A stretch of 64,000 nucleotides of DNA from Conus ventricosus (GCA_018398815.1 CM031617.1:1487211-1551210), one strand, 5' to 3'; positions 43,631 through 55,541 are shown, numbered from the stretch's first letter. The notes: a model not told the origin generated them from the letters alone. Translations and numbers: made by a program.

Positions 43631-45756
43631 TGCGGGGCCCAAGGGCCCCGTATCAAGATGTGAGGGTGGAAGAGGGGAGAGGGGCGGGAGGGGACAACAC
43701 CACCACCCCCATCAAACCATGTGGGAAAAATAAACCAAAAAACAAATTTTTTAAATTAAGAAAATTCTCTTCACACCTACGGGGGGAAGGACGCTATCAA
43801 AAGAGGGGGATAGAGAGAAAATTTGGAAAAGAAGAAAAATTAAAATGACAGACCTAAAAAAGATAATTTTAAAGGGCAAAATAACCCCAAAAAAAGCCCC
43901 ACAAAACCCCGGCCCAGGGAAAAACAAATTTAAAAAACCCTAATCTATCCCAAAATAAAAAAAAAGAGGACAGGGAGAAACAAATTTAAAGAAGAGGAAC
44001 CCGGGGGCTTCCCAGCCACACAAGATATTTATCAACTTCCCATTTCACAATTCAGAACACTACAATATACCCACAAACCACAGCCCAAAAAGAAAGTCTC
44101 CCCCACGCCGGCATCACCCAAAAAACCCTACACACTGAAAAAACTACTTAGTCTTTTTAAGTCCGAACAGGGGGAAAAAGGGGCATCCAAAGAAAACGAT
44201 ATTCATGAAGGGGGTTTTGGGCCCCCTCTTAGTACCCCGGGGGCCCTCCGGTCCACTTCAACGCCTTGGGAAGTTATCCCGACGGCGTCTGGACCGGCAC
44301 CCCCCTCAACCAACAAAACAAAAACAAACCCCCGCCCCCATAAAAGGGGCATTTGAAACATTCTAGGTACAGTGAAAATGGTTAGGGGCAGGCTTTAAAC
44401 CCGCAAATGGGGGTACACCCCCAAAACGAACCTATTTTAATTATTTTTTCACATTTTATTATTTTTATTATTTTTTTTTCTTTTTCTCTCTAATGTTAAA
44501 AAAAACACAATTCGTTTATATGAAACTTTTTGTCATAATATAACTACCCCTTCAATTGAAGGGCCCCGTATATAAAAAAAAAAAAAAAACTGAAAGGAAA
44601 ACAATCAATGACGTTTGACTTGAAATAAAATTACAACACACCCTACCACACACATTAAAGGAAATATAAAAAAATTAAATGATAAACAAAAAAAAAAATC
44701 ATAAACAAATAGACAAAAAAGGCGGGGCGGAACCAAACCGGGGGGCCGGAAGGAACCCTTCCCCGACCCCCAATGATCGCGCGGTAACCAATAACCCGCC
44801 CGCCTGAAATTTTTTCCTTTTTTTCCTTAAAATTAAAAAAAAAATTTTATATTATAGAAACCCAAAATAGCATACTCCCTCTGACGGAGTACACACAAAT
44901 AAAAAGATTCGCCAAAAAGGAAAATAAGCGTGCGCGCGCGCTCTGTGTTGACCAATCCGACAAAAAATTCACCGCTTTACGAGCGCATTTAGAAAAAATT
45001 TTTAAAATTCTCTTTCCATTTTATAAATCAGGCAACCTCGCAGCGCGCCTGAAACCACAATATTCCCACAAATTGTTACTGCCCCCGGCACAGTACCAAA
45101 AAAACAGATTTTGAATAAAAAATTAATTTTTTAATTTACAACCGATAAACCCCTGTGGAATCGAATGAGCCAAAAAGCACAAAAAAACCACCAAACGGGG
45201 GGTGGAAAGGAGGGGGAAAAGTGGGGCCGGCAGGTGATCCTCCGAAAAAAGTCCACCCTCGGGGGCCGACAGCCCCAAGCCCTTCACCGGGATCTGACAG
45301 CTGGGCACCCCCCCCGAAGAGGTCAAGTTTAAGACTTGGTGGCAGGAATAGGGATTCCTCTGTCTCACCCTAAGACTACCACCGTCAGCAGACAAGTGGC
45401 CTTCGTCAGGGGTTATGAAATGCCTCGCCAAAGAGAACGTGGTCTCTCACTCGTGGCTCCAATCCGAGTCAAAAAAAGAATTTTCCCAAACGCCAGCTGC
45501 CGATCAAAGGGAATAACTTCCAATGACTCATGAGCTCTCCACGGGTTTTCACAACTATAGGGGTATCTCACAAAAAGCAATGTTCATGCGGTGCAAAAGG
45601 ATGCACGCAAACGCACGACGGGTAGACTTTTCTCCCTGAAAAGTTGACAGCACACAGCTGCCCATCCCTCTTTACACACACATACAAAAAAAAAAAAATG
45701 ATAATAAACTGACAAACTACACTAAAAGCAGGATGGAGGGCTGTCCGTCCGTGACA
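43631..45756 (-). repeat. 5' LTR
   Basis: About 2.13 kb, starting TGCGGGGCCC and ending CCGTGACA in plus orientation. It is homologous to 36518-38589. It should carry the element's promoter, but no reliable TATA box can be named. Confidence 0.88.
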
Positions 45757-45761
45757 CTCAT

Positions 45762-45861
45762 GCATGGCCTGACGACGATTCTCCATGCTCAGGCGCAGGT
45801 CATCACACACCTTGTTCACGTCGGCACGCATGTCCATGAGACTATCCTTAATCGTCTTGAT
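45762..45861 (-). CDS. Coiled-coil exon, 5' part (interrupted by LTR element)
   Basis: Acceptor TTACCTGCTTCAG precedes 45861. The frame reads IKTIKDSLMDMRADVNKVCD then LRLSMENRRQAMHE, a helical segment typical of the B-box C-terminal coiled coil of TRIM proteins, which drives dimerisation. It stops at the target duplication (45757-45761), where the LTR begins, and resumes in frame at 36517. Confidence 0.8.
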
Positions 45862-46145
45862 CTGAAGCAGGTAACCCATAAAGATGAAACAGTCTTTAAT
45901 TATAAAGATGAATCAGTCTTTCATTTTAACTGCGACACAGTTGTGAAGCAACAATGAGGAATAGCAAAAGGGAATTTTTTTTCTTTTTGCCGTAGTTTCC
46001 TGACATCACGATATGGGATACCATTCATGTCGAACAGGGAGAAAGTCCAACACACATGCGAGCTGGGCAAAAACAGCCAGAGAATTTTAGTGCCTTTTCA
46101 ACTCACTCACCCTATAAAGTAATACAATGTTTCAGTTGACTTTCT
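45862..46145. other. Intron, no feature recognised
   Basis: Short AT-rich intronic sequence with a tandemly repeated TAAAGATGAA-type motif near 45879-45920. Confidence 0.5.
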
Positions 46146-46215
46146 GTGTGTGTATGTGTGTGTGTGCATGTGTGCGTGTGTGTGTGTTGTGTGTGTGTGT
46201 GTGAGAGTGTGTGTG

Positions 46216-46300
<85 letters not shown>

Positions 46301-46302
46301 TG

Positions 46303-46337
<35 letters not shown>

Positions 46338-46380
46338 TGTGTGTGTTGTGTGTGTGTGTGTGTGAGTGAGTGAGTGAGTG
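46146..46380. repeat. (GT)n microsatellite, long
   Basis: About 235 bp of GT repeats with a few interruptions, ending in (GAGT)n. All frames reading V-C or T-H repeats here are artefacts. Confidence 0.97.
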
Positions 46381-46546
46381 AGCAAGCCAGCATGCATGTA
46401 TGCGTGCGTGAGTGCACGCAATGCATGCTTGCATATGTGTGTGTGCATGTGCATCCACACTGAATAAAAGTTACCATTTTCAAGAAATTCAAAGATGACA
46501 TGAATGATCACAAAAACTGTGAACAGTAGCGCCTTTACTGCCACCC

Positions 46547-48332
46547 CCTGCACACAGATGTCACAATGGTAACAGTAACACTTTTCCTGCCATCCCCTGC
46601 ACACAGATGTCACCCATGGTAAACAGTAACACTTTTCCTGCCGTCCCCTGCACACGGGTGTCACCACATGGTAAACAGTAACACCTTTCCTGCCATCCCC
46701 TGCACACAGATGTCACCAAAGGGTAAACAGTAACACTTTTCCGCCATCCCCTGCACGCAGATGTCACCACATGGTAAACAGTAACACCTTTCCTGCCATC
46801 CCCTGCACACAGATGTCACCACATGGTAAACAGTAACACCTTTCCTGCCATCCCTGCACACAGATGTCACCACATGGTAAACAGTAAAAATGTTTCCTGC
46901 CATCCCCTGCACACAGGTGTCACCACATGGTAAACAGTAACACCTTTCCTGCCATCCCCTACACACAGATGTCACCACATGGTAAACAGTAACACCTTTT
47001 CCTGCCATGCCTGCACACAGATGTCACCACATGGTAAACAGGAACACTTTTCCTGCCATCCCCTGCACACAGATGTCACCACATGGTAAACAGTAACACC
47101 TTTCCTGCCATACCTGCACACAGATGTCACCACATGGTAAACAGTAACACTTTTTCCTGCCATCCCCTGCACACAGATGTCACCACATGGTAAACAGTAA
47201 CATGTTTCCTGCCATCCCCTGCACACAGGTGTCACCACATATTAAACAGTAACACTTTTCCTGCCATCCCCTACACACAGATGTCACCACATGGTAAACA
47301 GTAACACCTTTCCTGCCATACCTGCACACAGATGTCACCACATGGTAAACAGTAACACCTTTCCTGCCATCCCCTGCACACAGAGTCACCACATGGTAAA
47401 CAGTAACAGTCTTCCTCCATCCCTGCACACAGATGTCACCACATGGTAAACAGTAACACCTTTCCTGCCAAAACCTGCACACAGATGTCACACATGGTAA
47501 ACAGTAACACCTTTCCTGCCATCCCCTGCACACAGATGTCACCACATGGTAAACAGAACACTTTCCTGCCATCCCCTGCACACAGATGTCACCACATGGT
47601 AAACAGTAACACCTTTCCTGCCATCCCCTGCACACAGAATGTCACCACATGGTAAACAGTAACACCTTCCTGCCATCCCCTGCACACAGATGTCACCACA
47701 TGGTAAACAGTAACACCTTTCCTGCCATAACCTGCACACAGATGTCACCACATGGTAAACAGTAACACTTTTCCTGCCATCCCCTGCACACAGATGTCAC
47801 CACATGGTAAACAGTAACACCTTTCCTGCCATCCCCTGCACACAGATGTCACCACATGGTAAACAGTAACAGTCTTCCTGCCGTCCCTGCACACAGATGT
47901 CACCACATGGTAAACAGTAACACCTTTCCTGCCGTCCCCTGCACACAGATGTCACCACATGGTAAACAGAAAACACCTTTCCTGCCGCCCCCTGCACCAG
48001 ATGTCACCACATGGTAAACAGTAACAGTCTTCCTGCCATCCCCTGCACACAGATGTCACCACATGGTAAACAGTAACACCTTTCCTGCCATCCCATGCAC
48101 ACAGATGTCACTAAATGGTAAACAGTAACACTTTTCCTGCCATCCCCTGGACACAGATGTCACCACATGGTAAACAGTAACACCTTTCCTGCCATCCCCT
48201 GCACACAGATGTCACCACATGGTAAACAGTAACACCTTTCCTGCCATCCCCTGCACACAGATATCACCACATGGTAAACAGTAACACCTTTCCTGCCATC
48301 CCCTGCACACAGATGTCACCAAATGGTAAAAG
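46547..48332. repeat. 52-bp minisatellite, about 34 copies
   Basis: Unit of 52 bp with TCACCACATGGTAAACAGTA and CCTGCCATCCCCTGCACAC. Two recurring variants (ACACCTTTCC and ACAGTCTTCC) and many 1-nt deletions. It fills most of the first recognised intron of the TRIM-like gene. Confidence 0.97.
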
Positions 48333-48725
48333 CAGCAAATCTGAGCTGTGAAATGAGCTCGGAAATGAAATGAGGCAGGGAACAGTAAATGATAAACAGT
48401 TTACAAGTGGGGTATTTTTTGCTCCCATAAGAAAACCTAACACAGAGTAACTTTTATTCAAGACTAGCACAGCCTTTTTAAACTTGAATAAAGTCAGACA
48501 AATACATAGACGAACAATCTAATAGTGGGAGAAAAAACAAGCGCAGGCCAACAACTGAACTGTCTTCATAGTAATGACTTGGCAAAAATTTGGACTTAAG
48601 GAGGGGGTGGGTGGGGGGGAGTTGAAGATGGAGAAACTGGGAACATGAAATTAAGAAATCGCCCGGTATACACTGCTTGCATTTCAAGTCAGAATACAGT
48701 GACAAATGTCCTCCATCTCACTCAC
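48333..48725. other. Intron next to B-box exon
   Basis: No repeat or coding signal recognised; it ends at the donor of the RING/B-box exon. Confidence 0.4.
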
Positions 48726-49378
48726 TGTGTTCTCATCGTCGTCTCTCTCTTCCTCAGCTCCGCAGCCTGTCGTCTGAATTTCTCTCTTTTCTCAGTCCCT
48801 GCATCCTTGATGACCTTCACCTTTGAGCAGCCACTGTGATCGGTGGTCACACACAGAGCGCAGATGAGCTTCTGATGGTTGTCACAGTACAGCTCAGCAG
48901 GTCTGTCGTCATGAGTTTTGCACCTGGCCCGGTTGACCTCCACCAGTCGTTCCTCAGTCATGTTGTCCAGTTCTTCGACCAGGGGACTTTTCAAGTATGG
49001 GGATCTGGTGTGCCCTTTGGCACAACCTCTGCACAGCTTCATGTTCACTGCAGACAGAAGGCCACCGCCGCAGTGTTGTTGTCACACATCATGCACACAG
49101 GTGACTGCCCAGCATCTGAGCGTTCTCCACTTTGGCCACCATGGCCTGGTCATGGCAGTGCGTCCACCAGGGACTGAAGGTCATCGTGGTCCAGAAAGGG
49201 AGGGGGACAAAATGATCGCCCGGCACAGAGGACATCCGGCATCTTTTCCTGTCTTTCTAAGCCAGTCCACAAGACACTTGCTGCATATGATGTGGTTGCA
49301 GTCCAGAAGTTTGGGATTTGTAAACTCTTCACTGCAGACTGGACAGTCCAATGGAGACAATGGCTCTGCTTCAGCCAT
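48726..49378 (-). CDS. Exon: TRIM-type RING and two B-boxes
   Basis: I start at the ATG at 49378 (MAEAEPLSPLDCPVCSEEF), which places the RING at the very N-terminus as in TRIM proteins. The RING is C3HC4: CPVC, then CNHIICSKC, then CPLC. A frameshift near 49200 follows. B-box 1 is partly readable as CRGCAKGHTR in the frame beginning 49048. B-box 2 is clear: ARCKTHDDRPAELYCDNH, then LICALCVTTDHSGC. The exon ends in a basic helix that begins the coiled coil, then donor ACA|GTGAGT. Such proteins are ubiquitin ligases with roles in antiviral defence in many animals. An acceptor-like TTGCAG sits just before the ATG, so a 5' non-coding exon may exist. Confidence 0.85.
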
Positions 49379-49390
49379 CACTGCAACACT

Positions 49391-49427
<37 letters not shown>

Positions 49428-49489
49428 AATCCATGTGTACACACACACACGCACACACACACATTTTAAACATATGTGCACACATGCGT

Positions 49490-49527
<38 letters not shown>

Positions 49528-49600
49528 CCCCACACACACACACGCACGCACGCACACACACACGCACACACGCGCACACACACACACAGCAGGTGGATCA
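49379..49600. repeat. (CA)n microsatellite
   Basis: Two blocks, at 49390-49460 and 49490-49590, directly upstream of the RING exon. Confidence 0.95.
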
Positions 49601-50604
49601 ATAACAGATAAACAGACAGGATTTACAGATCTGATGACAAGTTCAAAGAGAATCTGTTCTACCTTTGAGCAGACAAAATCATCTTTACTGCTGAACTTTC
49701 AGCAACGTTCATGGCTATAGTCATTATCTTTCCACGATGTGAGTACAAAGTCTCTTCTGTGTCCATGAACAAGCTTTCATATAAAAATCACTCAAACTGC
49801 TGACAAGATCAGAAATGACAACTGAAATAAGTCATTTAATCCATGCATTAATTCTGACAATGATGTCACCTTTGGGCTGAATACCGTTTCATTGGTAAAC
49901 TACTTATCATTTACCTTACAGGTAAGTTATTGCTATCTTCCTTTCTCCCCCCCCCCCCCCCCCACTTCACTCTCTCCTTTGCTGCATAAATCTACTCTCA
50001 CTTGCATATCCATTCACTCCCTTTCTTTACTATGGTTTTCTTTCAGTACAATATACAACCTCTTTTACATCAGTCTCCGTTCCTTCTTTCTTATGCAGTG
50101 TGTTGTGTGTGTGTGTGTGTGTGGTGTGTGTGTGTGTGTGTGTGTGTGTGTGGTCTTATATCCCCCCCCCCCCCCCCCCCTTTTGGGTTTGGTTTGATTT
50201 TTTCTTGCCTCCCTGTTCAAATAGTACTGCTAGCTTTTCACTCATTGATCATTTCTATTCCTTTTCACTTGTTACCATTTATATGTTACTATATTTATCA
50301 TTATTGCTATCATCATTATGTCATCACTATCATTATTATCATTACTATCATCTTCACCCCTCTCTTTTTTTTCCAATAGTAGCGTTGGCTTTTTACTCAT
50401 TGATCACTTCTATTCTTTTCCACCTACTATTATTGTCATCATTAGTATTACTTTGATCATTTTCACTATTATCATTATTGTCATCACTATTACTATTATC
50501 ATTACCACTACCATCATAAGTATCATCATCATCACCATCATCATTGTTGCTGTTGCTATCACCATCATTATTATCTCTATCATTTTGTCTAAAAAAAATT
50601 TTTT
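49601..50604. other. Intergenic or 5' flank with simple repeats
   Basis: C-runs at 49947-49963 and 50162-50180, (GT)n at 50098-50153, and a long (ATC/ATT)n-rich tract at 50280-50590. No gene. Confidence 0.7.
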
Positions 50605-50790
50605 TTTTTTGGTTGCTGTCCCAACCTCTGCGCCACCTCAGAGGCAGTGCACCCACCCGCTCATTCTGACACCCCGTCCACAGCCACAACCCGGTCGGCC
50701 CCGCCGCAGCCCGGCACAGGCAATCCACAGGAGCAGTCAATGTCAAGTCGTCAAAGGCAACCCACCAGAGTGATACTGATATTACATCAT
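50605..50790 (-). mobile_element. SINE-like 3' end, inverted copy
   Basis: Reverse complement of the last part of the 330-1169 element. It carries TGTCCCAACCTCTGCGCCAC, the GGCAGTGCACCCAC block and CGTCCACAGCCACAACCCGG, preceded by the T-run that corresponds to the A-tail. The 5' part with the tRNA head is missing. Confidence 0.8.
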
Positions 50791-50820
50791 TTTTGTTCAA
50801 AGTGTGTTTCAACTTCCATC

Positions 50821-50960
50821 TGCAGTCACGTCACTAAGAAACTAACTGCAGTGTTGGTCATGACATTCAAGCAGTGCTCTTAGAGGCACCTGCAGTCACC
50901 TCACTAAGAAAAATAACTGCGTGTTGTCATAGACATTCAAGGTCTCTTAGAGGCATTTCC
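50821..50960. repeat. 70-bp tandem duplication
   Basis: Two copies of a unit starting TGCAGTCAC at 50821 and 50891, each containing ACATTCAAG and CTCTTAGAGGCA. Confidence 0.85.
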
Positions 50961-50996
50961 ATTAAGAGATCAAACTTGACTGTTGGGCCCATTTCC

Positions 50997-51996
50997 NNNN
51001 NNNNNNNNNNNNNNNNNNNNNNNNNNNNNNNNNNNNNNNNNNNNNNNNNNNNNNNNNNNNNNNNNNNNNNNNNNNNNNNNNNNNNNNNNNNNNNNNNNNN
51101 NNNNNNNNNNNNNNNNNNNNNNNNNNNNNNNNNNNNNNNNNNNNNNNNNNNNNNNNNNNNNNNNNNNNNNNNNNNNNNNNNNNNNNNNNNNNNNNNNNNN
51201 NNNNNNNNNNNNNNNNNNNNNNNNNNNNNNNNNNNNNNNNNNNNNNNNNNNNNNNNNNNNNNNNNNNNNNNNNNNNNNNNNNNNNNNNNNNNNNNNNNNN
51301 NNNNNNNNNNNNNNNNNNNNNNNNNNNNNNNNNNNNNNNNNNNNNNNNNNNNNNNNNNNNNNNNNNNNNNNNNNNNNNNNNNNNNNNNNNNNNNNNNNNN
51401 NNNNNNNNNNNNNNNNNNNNNNNNNNNNNNNNNNNNNNNNNNNNNNNNNNNNNNNNNNNNNNNNNNNNNNNNNNNNNNNNNNNNNNNNNNNNNNNNNNNN
51501 NNNNNNNNNNNNNNNNNNNNNNNNNNNNNNNNNNNNNNNNNNNNNNNNNNNNNNNNNNNNNNNNNNNNNNNNNNNNNNNNNNNNNNNNNNNNNNNNNNNN
51601 NNNNNNNNNNNNNNNNNNNNNNNNNNNNNNNNNNNNNNNNNNNNNNNNNNNNNNNNNNNNNNNNNNNNNNNNNNNNNNNNNNNNNNNNNNNNNNNNNNNN
51701 NNNNNNNNNNNNNNNNNNNNNNNNNNNNNNNNNNNNNNNNNNNNNNNNNNNNNNNNNNNNNNNNNNNNNNNNNNNNNNNNNNNNNNNNNNNNNNNNNNNN
51801 NNNNNNNNNNNNNNNNNNNNNNNNNNNNNNNNNNNNNNNNNNNNNNNNNNNNNNNNNNNNNNNNNNNNNNNNNNNNNNNNNNNNNNNNNNNNNNNNNNNN
51901 NNNNNNNNNNNNNNNNNNNNNNNNNNNNNNNNNNNNNNNNNNNNNNNNNNNNNNNNNNNNNNNNNNNNNNNNNNNNNNNNNNNNNNNNNNNNNNNN
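50997..51996. other. Assembly gap, 1000 N
   Basis: Exactly 1000 N. It hides the left boundary of the second Polinton, so whether that copy is truly truncated cannot be told. Confidence 1.
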
Positions 51997-54345
51997 AAAG
52001 TTGGGTTTTTTTAAAACGCAGACCTTTTTCGAATTCACCCCATTTTTCCCTAGAAGGACCAACCCAAGAAACTTCCAAAAGCTTTAGTGAGAATCATCAG
52101 ATTTGTCTTTTGCTTCATCGTTGTCAGGTCGGATGGCGCCCCATTCAAAGCCAGAATTATACAGAGGACGTAATCCCGCAAAATACTTTAAAACGCATGC
52201 AGCAAGTGCGTAATGATTGTTCTAATAATCTGAATTTTTTCTGAAATCATAAGAGCCTGAAGACCAACAACAGTATGATCAGCCACCATTTTTGGATTTG
52301 TGGTTTAGGCCTTCATCAGACGCAGCGAATCACAGTAAGAGACATGATCACATTAGGGGAAGTTAAAGAGGAGCAGCGCAAAAACAACTGCAATCTTCAA
52401 CTAAGTTGACCCAAGGACATGGAAATTACCCATCTTCTTTCACAACTTGCGAGGTTACGACTCTCACCTTATAATGCAAGCAGTAAAAACAGCGCTTTTA
52501 CATAACATGCATGCACAGTTCATCGGAAAAGTCATGTGTTTCACTTTAAATAACATGTTTTTTAGGGACTTATGCAACACATGATGGGATCATTAGAGTC
52601 GCTGGCTATGTCCTTAAAGTCCTGCCCAAAACAGAAGAATATTTGACCCAACTCTTGTTAGAAAGGCGTTTACCCTTATGAGTAAAATGAACAGTTGGGA
52701 AAGGTTTGACGAAGATACACTTCCACCAAAAGGGCGCGTTCTTTTCTAGTCTTAGGGGAAAGGACATCAGTGATTTAATTACCAGCATGCTCAAGAAGCG
52801 TGGCAGAGGTTAGAGTGTAAAACGATGGGAGACTATCATGATTATATTTGATGGCTGACGTTTGTTTGTTGGCGGAGTCTTTGAAAATTATAAAAAGACC
52901 TGCATGAAACATTATAGCCTGGATCCCGCGCATTACATTTCTGCGCCCGGGATGAGTTGGGATGCTTTTTTAAAGTTTACGGAGTACAGATTGATTTATT
53001 GTCTACCTGCCAATGATTCAGATGATTTGAAAACGGATTGCGTGGGGAATTAGTATGGCGTCGCATCATTACTGTAAAGCAAACAACAAATACCTAGATG
53101 ATTATGATCCAAGTAAATGGTCTAACTATTCATGTATTTAGATGCAAACAATCTGTATGGTTGGGCTATGGCGCAATCACTTCCTTACGAAAAATTTTAA
53201 AATGTACAAAAGAAGACGGGCCAAAAAATATTCAAAAGGCATTAAAGTGGTTGGGCAGTTTACGCCAGATCAACAGGGGTGGTTTCATTCTAGAAGTTGA
53301 TTAGAATATCCTCATGAACTCCATGACCTGCAAATGACTACCCATTAGCGCAGAAAGCTAAAGATGAATCCAACAGAGCCGCCTAAACTTGTGCCTAATC
53401 TTCGGGCAAAAAAAAATTATGTCTGTCATTACGACTTCTACAATTTTATTTAAGACATGGTTTTAAGTTGACGTGTTCATCGTATAATTGCTTTTGATCA
53501 AGAACAGTTCATGAAACATACATCATGAAGAACACTGATCTCAGAACTAAATCCAGATGCTTCAGAAAACGACTTTGTCAAGTGATGAACAACAGCTGTT
53601 TCGGAAAGACTATGGACGAATCCGCACAAGCGCCAAGATGTAAGATTAGTCACCAATGAACGAAGCAATTAAGCTGACTTCAAACCAATTATCAGGATGT
53701 AGAGATTCTTGATCTGGCTTTTTGGCATAATGATGAAAAAAAAGAAAGTTAATTAGATAAGCCGTTTTTATCGGGTTACTGTTTTAGAATTATCAACGCT
53801 TTTGATGTTGAATTTCTTTATGACTACTTTAAACCTTGTATCAGAGTCCAAAGTACTTTACACAGATCCAGATAGCTTTGTTATAGATATCCCTACTGAA
53901 GACATCTATAATGACATGGAAAATAGAATTTGTAAAGGGCATGCGGGATGGTTACGACACATCTGATTACCCTAAAGATTCCCTTTACATTCAACTGTAA
54001 TAAAAGGTTTTAGGATAGATGAAGGATGAATTTTTGAGAGGGGGTGATAAGGAGTTCATTGGTTAAAGGTCGAATATGTACAGTATTTCGAGCCAGAAAA
54101 ACCATTAATTGAAAGCAAAACGGGGGATTTCTCGCCAGTGTTGTGCAGTCAAACATATCGCATGACAATACAAAGAAGATTGTTCAATAAACATACTTTT
54201 TCCTCATGACAACGTAAAACTACGATCTAATTACATGAGATCAACACAAACAGTTGTAAACAAGAAGTCTTCGTCTGCACCAACACAAAACGAGTATTGT
54301 TAATCCTGAGTTTTCATATGCAATTGGACACTGGGTGAACGGCAT
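51997..54345 (+). pseudogene. pPolB, 3' two thirds, heavily frameshifted
   Basis: Matches the first copy from just after the exonuclease I motif. Readable islands include HYSLDPAHYISAPGMSWDAF (near 52920), the LYG motif A region near 53150, the FGKTM-like motif B near 53610 and a motif C region near 53870 in which the nucleotides now encode YTDPDS (the central T changed to P). That substitution in the catalytic motif, if real, would inactivate the enzyme. It ends with PEFSYAIGHW, as in the first copy. Confidence 0.82.
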
Positions 54346-54592
54346 AATTATACCATCTTCATATTCTCAAGTGTGATTATAAGATGATATTCTTTTCCCA
54401 TATTTGACCAACCAAAATTTGGGAATTTGGGCAGAGGCGATCTGGATGCGATGATCCCCGCAAATGTTACCTTAATAGTAGAACTCGTATCCTATGATTC
54501 TGTATCATTTCCCAGGTCTCTTCCTTTATCATTCTTGTTTCTTCTGCGCTACCTTCTGAGCTTCCTATATTTATGGTAAAATTAAAAATTAA
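54330..54592. other. Extra segment between pPolB and integrase
   Basis: About 250 bp not present in the first Polinton, where the two genes overlap. The minus strand has a readable stretch, VTFAGIIASRSPLPKFPNFG, and the plus strand continues the polymerase a few codons beyond the first copy's stop. Either this copy gained it or the first copy lost it. Confidence 0.6.
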
Positions 54593-55541
54593 TTAAGCAA
54601 CTGGAACGGTGTCTGGGGGGATTTTCTGCAGTTCTTCCTCAAAAAGATTCTTTGAGGAACTGGTTGTTTTGTTGTGTCAGTTTCTGTAATAATACCACGG
54701 AGTGCGGATCATTTTACATTCTTTTTATTTCAATATGGATCAAACGCTCCAAAACTGGATCGGGTTGCCCTGATGAGAGTGTCCCCTTCTGCTCTCCCGG
54801 GTAAATAAAGGTACCTTACTTTAAACTAACGGTACTAGTTTGCTGGTTGTACTGGGAGTCTACAGCAACATCTATTGTTTGTTTTTTGATTGCTTGTTCT
54901 GGTTTTAGGCCTGTTATTTAAGTCTTCATTAGTCATTGCGCGCCAAAACTGAGGGCTCTCTAACCTTCTGTGTGCGGGAATAGTCAATAAGCTCTTGTGA
55001 TACTGGTAGAAAAAAGTCTTTCAGCTAACTGTTGTTAAAGTTTTCAACTAAAGCCTGTGATCTATGAACTCCTGGAATGCCTTTTTAATGGTAAACTCTA
55101 TTTTTAACAATATTGATTCACTTGGCTTTTAAAATCTTTTCCATCATCAACTTGCATCATGCGAGGATAAGTTAAGGGGCCTCGTTGGTATATCAGTTGT
55201 ATAGCAACTAGCAAAGCAGCAGAAGCAACTCTTTTGTGTTAATGGTTCCGCATCTTTGTCTCTTGAAGCTATTATGTTCAAATGACTGTAAGGAGCGTAT
55301 TATCTTTTTCGTATAATCGTATCATGGGGTAAATATAGAAGGTCCATTTGATGGGTGTGTGTCGTTCGGTGGTTGTATTCACAAGTGTGGTCTCTGTATT
55401 CGTCTTGGAGCAGGTAAATATTGCCAACTCGCTTGTTTAGATAACCATTCTTCGTGTTTGTTCGCTGACTCCCGTGCTTGGCTTAGCTTTTAATTGCGTG
55501 ATTCCCTTCATTCCTTTTGGCGATAATAGGATTTTGTTCAT
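54593..55541 (-). pseudogene. Integrase, heavily frameshifted
   Basis: Collinear with 18111-19055. The same ATG context (TTTTGTTCATTTTT on the plus strand) marks the start at 55541, and the tail reads KIPPDTVPVA before the stop. The catalytic blocks are present but each is broken by indels. Confidence 0.78.

Larger units (their letters stand above)
36518..45756 (-). mobile_element. Ty3/Gypsy-like LTR retrotransposon, 9.24 kb
   Basis: Two direct LTRs of about 2.1 kb enclose 5 kb of internal sequence, with a perfect 5-bp target duplication outside. Transcription runs on the minus strand. The 5' LTR (43631-45756) is followed by a primer binding site and the 3' LTR (36518-38589) is preceded by a polypurine tract. 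A reverse transcriptase/RNase H fragment is recognisable internally. The region is full of homopolymer indels, so the pol frames are shattered and LTR age cannot be judged from divergence. Confidence 0.92.
24151..49378 (-). other. Host gene: RING-B-box-coiled coil-macro-RING-Deltex, spanning 25 kb
   Basis: Same-strand exons whose domains follow a sensible order from 49378 down to 24151: TRIM-type RING and two B-boxes, TRIM-type coiled coil, a short linker exon, a macro domain split over two exons, a Deltex-type RING with the first half of DTC, then the DTC core. The splice phases that can be checked support joining the two macro exons and, less firmly, the coil to the linker exon. No intervening terminal exon or promoter was recognised, so one gene is simplest, but two adjacent genes (a TRIM gene and a DTX3L-like gene) cannot be excluded. 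The last part of DTC was not found. Likely role: ubiquitin ligase acting with ADP-ribose signalling, perhaps in innate immunity. Confidence 0.55.

Noticed and set aside
46107..46667. Histidine-threonine and cysteine-valine repeat proteins
   Set aside because: Translations of (GT)n/(CA)n microsatellites.
50874..52244. Long open frames across the 1000-N gap
   Set aside because: They consist of unknown residues; nothing is coded.
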